Source: Rhizobium leguminosarum bv. trifolii WSM1325
GTDB lineage: Bacteria > Pseudomonadota > Alphaproteobacteria > Rhizobiales > Rhizobiaceae
DNA length: 64,000 nt
Assembly: GCA_000023185.1 (NCBI GenBank)
Contig: CP001622.1
Location: 2,170,001 to 2,234,000 of the forward strand
Reading direction: 5' to 3'
How positions within the stretch are numbered: position 1 is the first letter of the stretch; every line of letters starts with the position of its first letter. A model generated the notes under the pieces. It saw only the letters and a list, made by a program, of their open reading frames with translations. It ran no database searches and was not told the DNA's origin. Positions 17,920 to 26,583 of this stretch are shown here, piece by piece. The position numbers were made by a program, and so were the translations under genes.

Positions 17920-17952
17920 GGAACCCGGGACCGTTTGGCGGCCCCGGGTTCC
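17920..17952. terminator. Palindromic hairpin between convergent genes
   Basis: GGAACCCGGG and CCCGGGTTCC form a perfect 10-bp stem with a 13-base loop. It sits 16 bases after the hydrolase stop and 7 bases from the end of the aaRS-like gene. There is no U-run, so it would be a non-canonical bidirectional terminator or an RNA 3' end stabiliser. Confidence 0.5.
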
Positions 17953-17958
17953 GATATC

Positions 17959-18795
17959 TCACCGATCGGCCGCTATATTCCAGTTGTAGACGCACCGATC
18001 GAGGCCGATGGCGATCTCAAGCACCAGCACGTCGTGGTCGACGGCCGCTCCCTTCCTCGGCTGCGACCGGTAGCGCTGCGGAAAATCCGTGCGTCGGGAG
18101 ATCGAGCAGACCTCCATCCATTTGTCGCCATTGTCGACCTCGATATCGACAGTCACCTCCGAATAGGCCGGCAGCCGGTCGGAGGGCACGATCCGGGTCG
18201 GCAGATGGATCAGCGATGCGATCATCCGGCGGACCGGCTCGAGGCAGGCGGCGTGATAGTCGTTGCCGCTGTCGGCCGTGAAGGCGCATTGGAATTCGAG
18301 CTGCCAGAATTCCTTCAGCCGCATGTGTTTGGTCGGCTGCTCCTGCTCGCGACGATAGGATCTGCCGGCCTGCCAGACGCAGAGCGGCAACCATGTCTTC
18401 GAATGATTGCCGAGAATATGCTGCATGTAGATGTAGGTCGACGGCGTGGTCTCCGGTCTCAGCACCAGCGCGGTCTCGCTGGTGGAGAGCTGTTCCTGGA
18501 CCCAGATATCGGCGTTCGAATAGGCGCTTGAAACCAGCGACCGCGGCATCAACGCCGGCGCCTCGACCCTCCTGACATCCCAGGCTGGATTGACGGATCT
18601 GAGGAAGCTGCGGACCTCTTGCGAGAAGAAGCCGATCATATGATCGCGCAGCTGGATCTCGCGCTCCTCCCAATGGACGAGCGAATTGACATGATAAATA
18701 TTGAGCACGGTGCCTGTCTCCCTGGCAACCTTGATTGACGTGGTGAGGGGCTTTACGTCCAGCAGCGCGCCGGACGCGGAGCGCCCTGACGTCAC
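17959..18795 (-). CDS. Orphan class II aminoacyl-tRNA synthetase-like catalytic core
   Basis: The product is about 278 residues. LRPETTPSTYIYMQHIL resembles the LRPETAQG region of alpha2-type glycyl-tRNA synthetase. GRSYRREQEQPTKHMRLKEF fits class II motif 2 (the Arg-x-Glu ATP loop), and EIAIGLDRCVY fits motif 3 at the very end. No anticodon-binding domain follows, so it cannot be a full synthetase. Rhizobia normally use the alpha/beta GlyRS, so this is probably a paralogue acting on another acceptor or a small molecule. The GTG start overlaps a 33-codon ORF by GTGA. The true N-terminus is uncertain. Confidence 0.7.
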   Translation of the reverse strand: MTSGRSASGALLDVKPLTTSIKVARETGTVLNIYHVNSLVHWEEREIQLRDHMIGFFSQEVRSFLRSVNPAWDVRRVEAPALMPRSLVSSAYSNADIWVQEQLSTSETALVLRPETTPSTYIYMQHILGNHSKTWLPLCVWQAGRSYRREQEQPTKHMRLKEFWQLEFQCAFTADSGNDYHAACLEPVRRMIASLIHLPTRIVPSDRLPAYSEVTVDIEVDNGDKWMEVCSISRRTDFPQRYRSQPRKGAAVDHDVLVLEIAIGLDRCVYNWNIAADR

Positions 18796-18893
18796 AGCAG
18801 GACGCGAAGACCTCGCCCGCCAAGAGCGCGCACGATCGCGACCTGCAGGCAGGTGCTGATATGACGAGAGAAAGACGCGCGCTTCATGCTCAT
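18792..18893 (-). CDS. Small ORF overlapping the aaRS-like gene start (GTGA)
   Basis: ATG 18893 to TGA 18792 encodes 33 residues (MSMKRASFSRHISTCLQVAI...). Its stop overlaps the GTG of the aaRS-like frame by four bases, a coupling arrangement. There is no Shine-Dalgarno, and the predicted promoter places transcription start at or next to the ATG, so it could be a leaderless leader peptide. It could equally be the true N-terminal coding segment joined by a frameshift. Confidence 0.35.
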   Translation of the reverse strand: MSMKRASFSRHISTCLQVAIVRALGGRGLRVLL

Positions 18894-18900
18894 GGCGAGT

Positions 18901-18929
18901 TTTCTACGAGCCGTGCGCATCATTGTCAA
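18901..18929 (-). promoter_or_regulatory. Sigma70-like promoter for the small ORF and aaRS-like gene
   Basis: On the minus strand a perfect -35 TTGACA (18929-18924), a 17-base spacer and TAGAAA as -10 (18906-18901) are present. The expected start point falls within one or two bases of ATG 18893. Confidence 0.5.
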
Positions 18930-19078
18930 AACCGAAGAGGGTGAGACAAAAGGAATCAGCTGTGGATGACCCTTTTTTATTGCCCCCTGTCCTTCATTCC
19001 GTCACAAACTTTTCTGATCCGCTCACATTAAAGCGAATAGCTCACTCCACCATCCAAACGATCGAGACAGCAACATTG

Positions 19079-19954
19079 ATGACCAAGACGACATCCCGGC
19101 TCCTTGCCACCGCGCTCTCCTCCGTTTTCCTGATGGGCGCCTTCACTCTGGCCCAGGCAGGTCAGGCAAGCTTCGTCGTTGATGTGCAGTCCGGTCAGGT
19201 CCTCGAAGGCTCCAATCAGGACGATCTGAACTATCCGGCGTCGCTGACCAAGATGATGACGCTCTATCTCGCCTTCGAGGCCCTGCATGACGGACGTCTC
19301 AACTGGGACCAGAAGCTCACCATGTCGGAAAATGCCGAGAGCAAGGAGCCCTTCAAGCTTGCTGTCGGTGCCGGCCGCAAGGTGACGCTGCGCGAAGCGG
19401 TCGAAGGAATTGTCGTGCTCTCCGCCAATGATGCGGCTGTGGCGATCGCAGAACAGCTTGGCGGCTCTGAACAGGTTTTCGCCAAGGCAATGACCGACAA
19501 GGCACACCAGCTCGGCATGAAGGATACGGTCTTCAAGAATCCGTCGGGGCTTCCCGATCCGGAGCAGGTCACCACGGCGCGTGATATGGCGACGCTCGGC
19601 GTTTCGCTGATGCGGGACTTCCCCGAGGAGTTCAAGCTCTTCTCTATGCGCGGCTTCCAGTTCCGCGGCATGAAGCTGCGCGGCCACAACAACCTCATGT
19701 ATCGCTATGACGGCGTCGACGGCATCAAGACCGGCTACACCGATGCATCGGGCTACAATGTCGTGACATCGGCATTGAAGGATGGCCGCCGCGTGGTCGG
19801 CGTCGTCATGGGCGAAAAGACCGCGAGCATACGCGACGACAAGATGGCAAGCCTGCTGGACAGTACTCTGCAGTCGTCATCGACCGCCACAGCTTCCACG
19901 ACACCGGTCAGCCAGCCAGGCGCGACGATGACGGATTCGCAGCCGACGAAGTAG
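19079..19954 (+). CDS. D-alanyl-D-alanine carboxypeptidase, PBP5/6 (S11) family
   Basis: This roughly 291-residue periplasmic enzyme trims the terminal D-Ala from peptidoglycan pentapeptides. The N-terminal signal peptide ends in LAQAGQA. The three penicillin-binding motifs are present: SLTK (ASLTKMM), SAN (VLSANDAA) and KTG (GIKTGYTD). It lacks the long C-terminal beta domain and amphipathic anchor of PBP5; instead the tail is Ser/Thr/Pro-rich (after about 265). ATG 19079 begins the signal peptide. The frame runs open upstream to 18923, but that part does not look like protein. Confidence 0.9.
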   Translation: MTKTTSRLLATALSSVFLMGAFTLAQAGQASFVVDVQSGQVLEGSNQDDLNYPASLTKMMTLYLAFEALHDGRLNWDQKLTMSENAESKEPFKLAVGAGRKVTLREAVEGIVVLSANDAAVAIAEQLGGSEQVFAKAMTDKAHQLGMKDTVFKNPSGLPDPEQVTTARDMATLGVSLMRDFPEEFKLFSMRGFQFRGMKLRGHNNLMYRYDGVDGIKTGYTDASGYNVVTSALKDGRRVVGVVMGEKTASIRDDKMASLLDSTLQSSSTATASTTPVSQPGATMTDSQPTK

Positions 19955-19989
19955 ATCGACCAGCGGAGACCTGCCGAAAGGTCGCTAGC

Positions 19990-20060
19990 GCGTCGGCCCG
20001 ATGCGTAGATTCAAAGAGTGAGAGCGTCCTTTATACGTCCGAAAAGACGCACGGCGCTCT
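19990..20060. repeat. RIME-like intergenic palindrome, module A
   Basis: GCCCGATGCGTAGATTCAAA, then AGAGCGTCCTTT and GACGCACGGCGCTCT match the left half of the composite element at 63445-63515. The outer stem is AGAGCG/CGCTCT. It lies between convergent genes. Confidence 0.65.
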
Positions 20061-20066
20061 GACGGG

Positions 20067-21320
20067 TTATCTGAAGGCCACTTCCAGATGCTGCCGGTCT
20101 TGCGCGATCACCTTGCAATTCGTTTCGAATCCTTCGCCTTTGATGGCCAGGACGAATTCCGAAGGAATGCCTGATGTATTGGAGACTGAAATGCCGGCGC
20201 TCTCCGATCCAATGGATTTGACGGTGCAGTCGATGGTCGAGCGTCGATCGTTAAACAGGATCGAACCCGCCTTCAGCACCCGCCGTCGAGCCCCAATGGC
20301 GTGATCGGCGTGGATCGAACTCCACGACACGCAACGATTCCGTCCGCCATGCTTGGCCTGATACATCGCCCCATCCGCTTGAGCCAGCAGGGTCTCGATC
20401 TCCTTGCTGACAATCGAGAGTGCAGAAGTTCCGAAGCTGGCTGTGACGGTCAGGGCGCCATGATCGCCGCGTATGATGTGAGAAGCGACGGCGGCTCTGA
20501 GTTTCTCGGCGACCGCGGCAGCACCCTCCCGATCGACATGCGGCAGGATGACGGCAAATTCCTCCCCGCCAAGACGGCCGAACAGATCGCCGGCTCGAAG
20601 GGTCGTCTTGCAGGTCGATGCGACCGCCTTGAGGACCTCATCTCCGGCCGCATGCCCATGCGTATCGTTCACCTTCTTGAAATGGTCGATATCGAAGACG
20701 ATACACGATAGGTCGTGCTTGTGCCGCAAAGCGAGCGAAATGAGCTGATCTGCCTCCTGCTTGAAGGCGCGCCGCGTCATCGCCTCGGTGAGGCTGTCGA
20801 TCGCGGCCGACTGCATGAGCTCGATGCGGTCCATAGCAGCCCCCGCCAGCTCCTCGAGAATGCTGAGATCTCTGTTGCCGAACGATCTTGGCCTGCGGTC
20901 GATCGCGCATACCGTTCCGATCATGTGCCCGGCTTTTGTTCTCAACGGCACGCCGGCATAAAAACGGATATGGTTCTCGCCCGTCACCGCAGGATGTTGT
21001 GAAAACCGCGAATCCTTGGTGGCGTCTTGCACGACAATAGGCTTTTCACAGTCCACGACATAGCGGCAGAACGTGTCTTCGCGCGACACCTCGTCGCCCG
21101 CGAGGCCGGAGCAAGCCTTATACCATTGCCGATGCGCATCGATCAGCGACACGATGCCGATGTCGATGGAAAAGATCTCCTTTATCAGGCGTACGATCCG
21201 CTCGAAGCCCTCGTCCCTCGGAGTGTCGAGGATATCGAGCTGCTGCAACACAGCCAGGCGATCATTTTCGCGTTGGATCGCCTCCAATGACGATTTCCCG
21301 AAGACCCGTGCAACCACCAT
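20067..21320 (-). CDS. GAF-GGDEF diguanylate cyclase with C-terminal PilZ-like region
   Basis: The product is about 417 residues. A GAF domain (about 20-165, with FCRYVVDCEKPIVVQDA and GVPLRTKAGHMIGTVCAID) is followed by a GGDEF domain (about 170-325). The active-site motif is GGEEF, with FDIDHFKKVND upstream, so c-di-GMP synthesis is likely. The last 90 residues contain RRRVLKAG and SIGSESAG, resembling the RxxxR and (D/N)xSxxG motifs of PilZ, though degenerate. ATG 21320 has AGGAGG at ideal spacing. It is a single gene. Confidence 0.88.
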   Translation of the reverse strand: MVVARVFGKSSLEAIQRENDRLAVLQQLDILDTPRDEGFERIVRLIKEIFSIDIGIVSLIDAHRQWYKACSGLAGDEVSREDTFCRYVVDCEKPIVVQDATKDSRFSQHPAVTGENHIRFYAGVPLRTKAGHMIGTVCAIDRRPRSFGNRDLSILEELAGAAMDRIELMQSAAIDSLTEAMTRRAFKQEADQLISLALRHKHDLSCIVFDIDHFKKVNDTHGHAAGDEVLKAVASTCKTTLRAGDLFGRLGGEEFAVILPHVDREGAAAVAEKLRAAVASHIIRGDHGALTVTASFGTSALSIVSKEIETLLAQADGAMYQAKHGGRNRCVSWSSIHADHAIGARRRVLKAGSILFNDRRSTIDCTVKSIGSESAGISVSNTSGIPSEFVLAIKGEGFETNCKVIAQDRQHLEVAFR

Positions 21321-21467
21321 GCAACATTCCTCCTGAAAGGGACTGCATGATGCGTTCCATAAATTCATGAAGAAATTGAATACGATGACGGCCCGCATAC
21401 CATGGGGTTAAATATTTTTCAGAATCGACAACCCCTGATATTCAAGGGGCGGTCTGGGAATTCCAGT

Positions 21468-22079
21468 TCAGATTGAGCGCAGCGTCCAGGTGACGATTTC
21501 GGAGGCAACCGTGGAGAAGGCGCGGTCGAGGCCTTTGACGAAGCCGTCATTGTCGCCGCCGGCCGGCGCCATGGCGCGGAACACCTTCTGAGCGCGCACC
21601 GAGCCGTTGCGATCGTTGAGGATCTTGGCGGAGATCTCGACCACCGCCTGGTTGCCGCGCGAAGCATCGATCTCGAAGGAGCGGATATCGGTGACGATCT
21701 GGTAGTCGATCGCCAGCCCCTGCCCCGGCATGCCGACGCCGCCGAGCTTGCCCGAGTTCTCGAAAGCTTCCACCAGCTTCGACTGCACTATGCGCGGCAG
21801 CTTGTCGCCCCACTGCGCCTTTGAGAGATACTGGATTTCCGAAGGCGAAACACGGATGACGATCTGCTCGCTGTCGAGCGACCTTAGCGCCGTCGGGCTG
21901 GCGATCAGGATCTGGCGGGATTTGGCCGCGGGTCCGCTGCCATCGACGGCGGCGGGCAGGTCATAGGTGTCGTTCTTGGCCGCGGTGCCGCACCCCGAAA
22001 GGATCAGCGCCGTCAGCGGCAGCGCGATCACCGTTCCCCTGATCCAAGAACGGCGCGACAACAGATGCGATGCGACCAT
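21468..22079 (-). CDS. ABC-type transport auxiliary lipoprotein (MlaE/PqiC-associated)
   Basis: The 203-residue protein has a lipoprotein signal with lipobox LILSGC (Cys 30). The body fits the ABC-type transport auxiliary lipoprotein family (PqiC/DUF330-like), with SEIQYLSKAQWGDKLPRIVQ and DYQIVTDIRSFEI. It would sit on the periplasmic side or at the outer membrane and contact the MCE protein. It is the last of four co-directional genes, 24 bases after mlaD. A weak hairpin (CCCCT/AGGGG) lies downstream at 21430-21447. Confidence 0.85.
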   Translation of the reverse strand: MVASHLLSRRSWIRGTVIALPLTALILSGCGTAAKNDTYDLPAAVDGSGPAAKSRQILIASPTALRSLDSEQIVIRVSPSEIQYLSKAQWGDKLPRIVQSKLVEAFENSGKLGGVGMPGQGLAIDYQIVTDIRSFEIDASRGNQAVVEISAKILNDRNGSVRAQKVFRAMAPAGGDNDGFVKGLDRAFSTVASEIVTWTLRSI

Positions 22080-22103
22080 ATTAGGCTACCCCTGACTTCC
22101 CAG

Positions 22104-23474
22104 TTAACGCCGCGTCCGGCCGTCATATTGCTTCACCGTGTCCCCGCCGAAGATCAGGCGTTGCGGATTGCGGTCGAAGTTGGTGATCGTATCGTTCAGA
22201 TTGCTCACGGTCCCGCGCATGTCGTTGACGAGAGTCTGCACGTCGCGCAAGCCGCCGCTCGAGAATTTCTGCAGATTGTCGGCGATCGGCCCGATCCGCG
22301 AATTGAGATTGTCGGCGACCTTCTTGAAGGATTCCAGCGTGTCGCGCGCTTCAGTGAACAGCGATTGCGTATTGTCGGTGCCGAGCAGCGCATCGACCTT
22401 GATGAGAATGCCGTCGATGCGGGTCGAGGCCGAATTCAGCTTGTTGGAAAGCTGCGACACGTCCTGGATCGTCTGGTCGATATCTTTCTGACGCGCCGAA
22501 ACCGTGTTGGCGACCTCGCGGATCGAGGCGACGGCGGCGCGCGCATCCTTGGTCGCCTGCGAGATATCGTCGACAGAGCCCTTCACCTTCGCCGGGTCGA
22601 TCTGGGCAACGAGCGTATCGACGCGGTCGAGTGTCGCCTGCGCCTGCTTGCCGAAATCATTGAAGGTGGTGGCCGTCTGGTCGAACTTCTGGATCGCGCC
22701 CTTGAGGTCGCCTGAGGCATCGGCGACATTGGCGGTAATCTTCTCGGCATTGGAGACGATGTTATCGATCTTCTGCGCATCGACTGCCTTGACCAGCGAC
22801 TCGACGGCTTGAAGCGTCGAATCGACACGGCTGGAGACCGCCTTCACCGTATTGGAGAGCTCACCCACGCTCTGCAGGAAGGCGTCAATATTGCCGGAAT
22901 TCTTGGCAAGCGCATCCGAAAACGTCTCGGCATTCTTGAAAGTCTCGGTCAACGGCCCGCGCGAATCTTCGATGAATCCCTGAAGCTCGCCGACCGCGTC
23001 GTTGGCGCGATCGAGGATCTTGTCGGCGGTCGCCAGAAGATTGGTGACGCTCGACTGGTCGGCAACGATGACGGCGCGTTTGCCGTTATCGATCGCATGC
23101 TGGAGGATGCTTTCCTCGCCCTTGCGGCCGCCCGAGAGTTCGATATAGGCAGCCCCGGTCAAACCCTGGATTTCAAGGGCGGCCTTGGTCGAGGGGTAGA
23201 TCGGCGCATCGGTGCGCACCTGGGTGAAGGCCAGCGAATATTGCGGATCGTCGGCATCGATCGACAGCGTTTGCACCGAGCCGATCTGGATGCCGTTGAA
23301 GCGCACCGGCGAGCCGACGCTGAGGCCGTTGGCCGAGCCCGGAATACGCACGATCAGTTCCGTCATCGGGCCGCCGCGGCCATATTCGGCCATCCAGTAG
23401 ACGAAGCCGAAGGCAGCCGCGATCACCAGCACCGTGAAAAAACCGACAATCGTGTAATTGGCTTTGGTTTCCAT
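22104..23474 (-). CDS. mlaD: MlaD-type MCE domain protein
   Basis: This 456-residue protein has one N-terminal membrane anchor (about 8-28), then an MCE domain (about 39-115; VRIPGSANGLSVGSPVRFNG). A long helical stretch of about 300 residues follows, rich in Ala, Asp and Val. That long tail resembles the tube-forming helices of MCE proteins and makes it much longer than E. coli MlaD. It would form the periplasmic lipid conduit of the transporter. It lies 9 bases after mlaF. Confidence 0.9.
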   Translation of the reverse strand: METKANYTIVGFFTVLVIAAAFGFVYWMAEYGRGGPMTELIVRIPGSANGLSVGSPVRFNGIQIGSVQTLSIDADDPQYSLAFTQVRTDAPIYPSTKAALEIQGLTGAAYIELSGGRKGEESILQHAIDNGKRAVIVADQSSVTNLLATADKILDRANDAVGELQGFIEDSRGPLTETFKNAETFSDALAKNSGNIDAFLQSVGELSNTVKAVSSRVDSTLQAVESLVKAVDAQKIDNIVSNAEKITANVADASGDLKGAIQKFDQTATTFNDFGKQAQATLDRVDTLVAQIDPAKVKGSVDDISQATKDARAAVASIREVANTVSARQKDIDQTIQDVSQLSNKLNSASTRIDGILIKVDALLGTDNTQSLFTEARDTLESFKKVADNLNSRIGPIADNLQKFSSGGLRDVQTLVNDMRGTVSNLNDTITNFDRNPQRLIFGGDTVKQYDGRTRR

Positions 23475-23483
23475 CTTATCCGG

Positions 23484-24329
23484 TCACTTTCCGCTGCTGT
23501 CGTGCCGCGCGGCAGCATCGTTCTGCGGCACAATCGACCGCGCGCGTTTGCCCTTGAAATAGGCCTGCACCCACGGATCGTCATAGGCCAGCATGTCGTC
23601 GATCGTGCCTTCCACCATTACTCGCTTCTTTCCGAGCACGGCAATACGGTCGCAGACCGAAAATAGGCTGTCGAGGTCGTGCGTGACCATATACACGGTC
23701 AATCCCAGACTATCGCGCAGGTTGGCGATCAGTTCGTCGAATTCGGCCGCACCGATCGGGTCGAGGCCGGAGGTCGGTTCGTCCAGGAAAACGAGTTCCG
23801 GATCGAGTGAAAGTGCGCGGGCAAGGGCTGCGCGCTTGATCATGCCGCCGGACAGTTCGGATGGATATTTGTCGGCGGCATCGGCTGCAAGACCGACCAT
23901 ACGGATCTTCAGATGCGCCAGCTCATCCATCAGCGAGGTCGGCAGGTCGAGATACTCGCGCATCGGCACCTGGATGTTCTCCTTGACCGTCAGCGACGAG
24001 AACAGCGCCCCCTGCTGGAACAGTACGCCGAGCCGCATGTCGAGCGCGTTGCGTTGTGGTTCGTCGAGCTCGTCGAAATCCTGGCCGAGGATCTTGATCG
24101 TGCCTGAGCGGCGCGGCAGCAGCCGGAGCACCGTACGCATCAGCACCGATTTACCCGTGCCCGACGCGCCGACGAATCCGAGGATCTCGCCGCGGTAGAT
24201 ATTGAGGTTCAGATTGTCGAGCACGACCTTGGAGCCGAAGCCGACGGTGACGTCGCGCGCCGACAGCACGATGTCCCTTTCGTCCTTGTCTTCCATATCG
24301 ATCGGTTTCTCGTCCACGCGGTCCGCCAT
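23484..24329 (-). CDS. mlaF: MlaF-type ABC transporter ATP-binding protein
   Basis: The product is about 281 residues. Walker A is GASGTGKS, the signature is SELSGGMIKRAALARAL and Walker B is ELVFLDEPTSGLD, followed by MVTHDLDS. It energises the MlaE permease for phospholipid transport across the envelope. ATG 24329 begins one base after the permease stop codon, so the genes are tightly coupled. The N-terminal ~20 residues are charged and outside the ABC domain. Confidence 0.92.
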   Translation of the reverse strand: MADRVDEKPIDMEDKDERDIVLSARDVTVGFGSKVVLDNLNLNIYRGEILGFVGASGTGKSVLMRTVLRLLPRRSGTIKILGQDFDELDEPQRNALDMRLGVLFQQGALFSSLTVKENIQVPMREYLDLPTSLMDELAHLKIRMVGLAADAADKYPSELSGGMIKRAALARALSLDPELVFLDEPTSGLDPIGAAEFDELIANLRDSLGLTVYMVTHDLDSLFSVCDRIAVLGKKRVMVEGTIDDMLAYDDPWVQAYFKGKRARSIVPQNDAAARHDSSGK

Positions 24330-24330
24330 C

Positions 24331-25515
24331 CTAGAAATCGATCGCTGCATAGAACATCGCAAAAAGCCCGTCCATCAGGATGACGACGAAAATCGCCTTC
24401 ACCACCGCGGCCGTCACGTGCTGGCCGAGCGATTCCGCGCTGCCGCCAACCTTCAGCCCCTCGACGGCGGCGACGATGCCGATGACCAGCGCCATGAACG
24501 GCGCCTTGATCATGCCTGACAGCACCGTCGACAATGTGACCGCCTCGTGGAGGCGCGACAGGAAATTGGCGAAGGTGATGCCGGAATAGCCCCAGGCGAC
24601 AGCGGCAGCACCGCCCAGAGAAGCGAAATTCGCCAGCACCGTCAAAAGCGGCAGCGCAATGGTCAGCGCCACCAGCCGCGGAAAGATCAGCACGCCGATC
24701 GGGTTCAGCCCCATCACCTTCAGCGCGTCGATCTCTTCGCGCATCTTCATCGAACCGATTTCGGCGGTGATGGCGCTGCCCGAGCGGCCGGCGATCATGA
24801 TCGAAGTCAGAAGCACGCCGATTTCGCGCAATTGCAGGATGCCGACGAGATCGACGACGAAAACCTCAGCGCCGAAGTAACGCAGCTGGAAGGCGCCCTG
24901 CTGGGCGATGATCGCCCCGATCAGGAAAGACATCAGCAAGATGATCGGAACGGCGCGAACGCCCATATGGTCGATCTGGTTGACGATCGAGGCCGGTGAA
25001 ACGCCACTGCCGCGGCCGAACTTCATCTGCGCGCCGCGCACCGCCGAGCCGAGGATATACATGGCGGCGGCGAAATTGTCCCAGACCTCGTAGGTCATTT
25101 TGCCGATCGGCGCGAAGATGCGCGCGGCAAGCGAGACTTTCTCCGTCTGCTCCGGCTCGACCTTGGCCGGCTCCTCGGAAACCATCTCCAGCATTTCGTC
25201 GATATGCGAGTTGGTGCCTTCGAAGCGAACCGTCCGCCCGCCCGCCTCTTCTTGCTTCTTCAACCGGCACAGTAGCCAGATGCCGGCGGTGTCGATCTCC
25301 GAAATATCCGAGAGGTCTACCGTCAGGTCGCCAGTCTTCTTCTGCAGGAGCTTTTCGAAATCGCGTAGCACCAGATGGATGTAGGCGCTGCGCCAATTGC
25401 CCTGAAGACGCACACGCTGTCCCGAGCCATCAGCCTGGTCGTCCACATCAAGGGAGGCGGCGTTGCGATTTTCGGCGTTCAAGATACTTATGTCTTTCAA
25501 GGCTTGCAGCGACAT
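24331..25515 (-). CDS. mlaE: MlaE-type permease with fused N-terminal STAS domain
   Basis: The 394-residue protein has an N-terminal STAS domain (about 30-120; LTVDLSDISEIDTAGIWLL), corresponding to MlaB, then the MlaE permease (about 150-394). The permease shows IAQQGAFQLRYFGAE, the cytoplasmic EIGSMKMREEIDALKVMGLN coupling element and five to six membrane spans. Fusion of STAS to permease explains the absence of a separate mlaB. It is the first gene of the operon mlaE-mlaF-mlaD-lipoprotein. ATG 25515 is chosen; its divergent neighbour is the epimerase gene. Confidence 0.92.
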   Translation of the reverse strand: MSLQALKDISILNAENRNAASLDVDDQADGSGQRVRLQGNWRSAYIHLVLRDFEKLLQKKTGDLTVDLSDISEIDTAGIWLLCRLKKQEEAGGRTVRFEGTNSHIDEMLEMVSEEPAKVEPEQTEKVSLAARIFAPIGKMTYEVWDNFAAAMYILGSAVRGAQMKFGRGSGVSPASIVNQIDHMGVRAVPIILLMSFLIGAIIAQQGAFQLRYFGAEVFVVDLVGILQLREIGVLLTSIMIAGRSGSAITAEIGSMKMREEIDALKVMGLNPIGVLIFPRLVALTIALPLLTVLANFASLGGAAAVAWGYSGITFANFLSRLHEAVTLSTVLSGMIKAPFMALVIGIVAAVEGLKVGGSAESLGQHVTAAVVKAIFVVILMDGLFAMFYAAIDF

Positions 25516-25599
25516 TGCCGAATCGCGAAGCAGATCGTTCGCCCGGCGCGTCAATATACAGAAGCACCGTGCAATTTCCATGCTTGCAGGAGAGCAATA

Positions 25600-26583
25600 A
25601 TGCCGCGTACCCTCGATATCCAGATGAATTCCTTTCCGATTGCCGGGACCTTCACCATCTCCCGCGGGGCAAAGACCGAAGCCGAGGTCATCACCTGCAC
25701 GCTTGTCGAAGAGGGTGCGCAGGGGCGCGGCGAATGCGTGCCTTACCGCCGCTACGGCGAGACCATGGAGAGCGTTTTCGCCCAGATCGAGGCGGCGCGA
25801 CCGCTGATCGAGGCCGGCATTTCACGCCATGACCTGCTGTCGGCCATGCCGCCGGGCGCGGCCCGCAACGCCGTCGATTGTGCCCACTGGGACCTTCAGG
25901 CAAAACAGACAGGAGACAGCGTCGCCGCCCGCCTCGGCATTGCCGCTCCGCAGCCGCTCACCACCGCTTACACCATCTCGCTCGGTGAACCGGAGGTGAT
26001 GGCCGCCCAAGCGCGCGAGCATGCCGGCCGCGCCCTGCTGAAGGTCAAGGTCGGCACCGGCGACGATGAAAGCCGCATCCGCGCCGTCCGCGCCGCCGCC
26101 CCCGATGCCGCCATCATTCTCGACGCCAATGAGGGCTGGCCGGAAGCGGTGTTGGAGCGTCATCTCCATATCGCCGCCGAAGCAGGCATCGCCCTCGTCG
26201 AGCAGCCACTGCCGGCCGGCCGCGATGGCCTGCTTGCCGAAATCCGCCGCCCGCTCCTCGTCTGCGCCGATGAGAGTGTCCACCACACCGGCGATCTCGC
26301 AAGCCTTGCCGACCGCTACGACGCGATCAACATCAAGCTCGACAAGACCGGCGGCCTGACGGAGGCGCTGTCGATGAAGGCCGAGGCCGAACGGCTCGGA
26401 TTCAGTATCATGATCGGCTGCATGGTCGGCACCTCGCTTTCCATGGCGCCCGCCGTTCTCCTCGCCCAGAATGCCGATTTCGTCGATCTCGACGGTCCGC
26501 TGCTGCTTGCCCGCGACCGCGATCCCGGCCTGCGCTACGCCGCTTCGCTGGTCTTTCCGCCGGAAAGCACCCTTTGGGGCTGA
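25600..26583 (+). CDS. L-Ala-D/L-Glu (dipeptide) epimerase, enolase superfamily
   Basis: The product is about 327 residues. The Lys-x-Lys catalytic pair is in LLKVKVGTG, and metal ligands are in IILDANEGW, VEQPLP and VCADESVH. The second catalytic Lys is in INIKLDKTGG. The tail motif DLDGPLLLARD is typical of dipeptide epimerases, which recycle murein peptides. ATG 25600 has AGGAGA at good spacing. Its last 49 bases overlap the convergent MFS gene. Confidence 0.88.
   Translation: MPRTLDIQMNSFPIAGTFTISRGAKTEAEVITCTLVEEGAQGRGECVPYRRYGETMESVFAQIEAARPLIEAGISRHDLLSAMPPGAARNAVDCAHWDLQAKQTGDSVAARLGIAAPQPLTTAYTISLGEPEVMAAQAREHAGRALLKVKVGTGDDESRIRAVRAAAPDAAIILDANEGWPEAVLERHLHIAAEAGIALVEQPLPAGRDGLLAEIRRPLLVCADESVHHTGDLASLADRYDAINIKLDKTGGLTEALSMKAEAERLGFSIMIGCMVGTSLSMAPAVLLAQNADFVDLDGPLLLARDRDPGLRYAASLVFPPESTLWG

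Noticed and set aside
21430..21447. CCCCT/AGGGG hairpin after the Mla operon
   Set aside because: The stem is short and no U-run follows directly, so it is too weak to call as a terminator.
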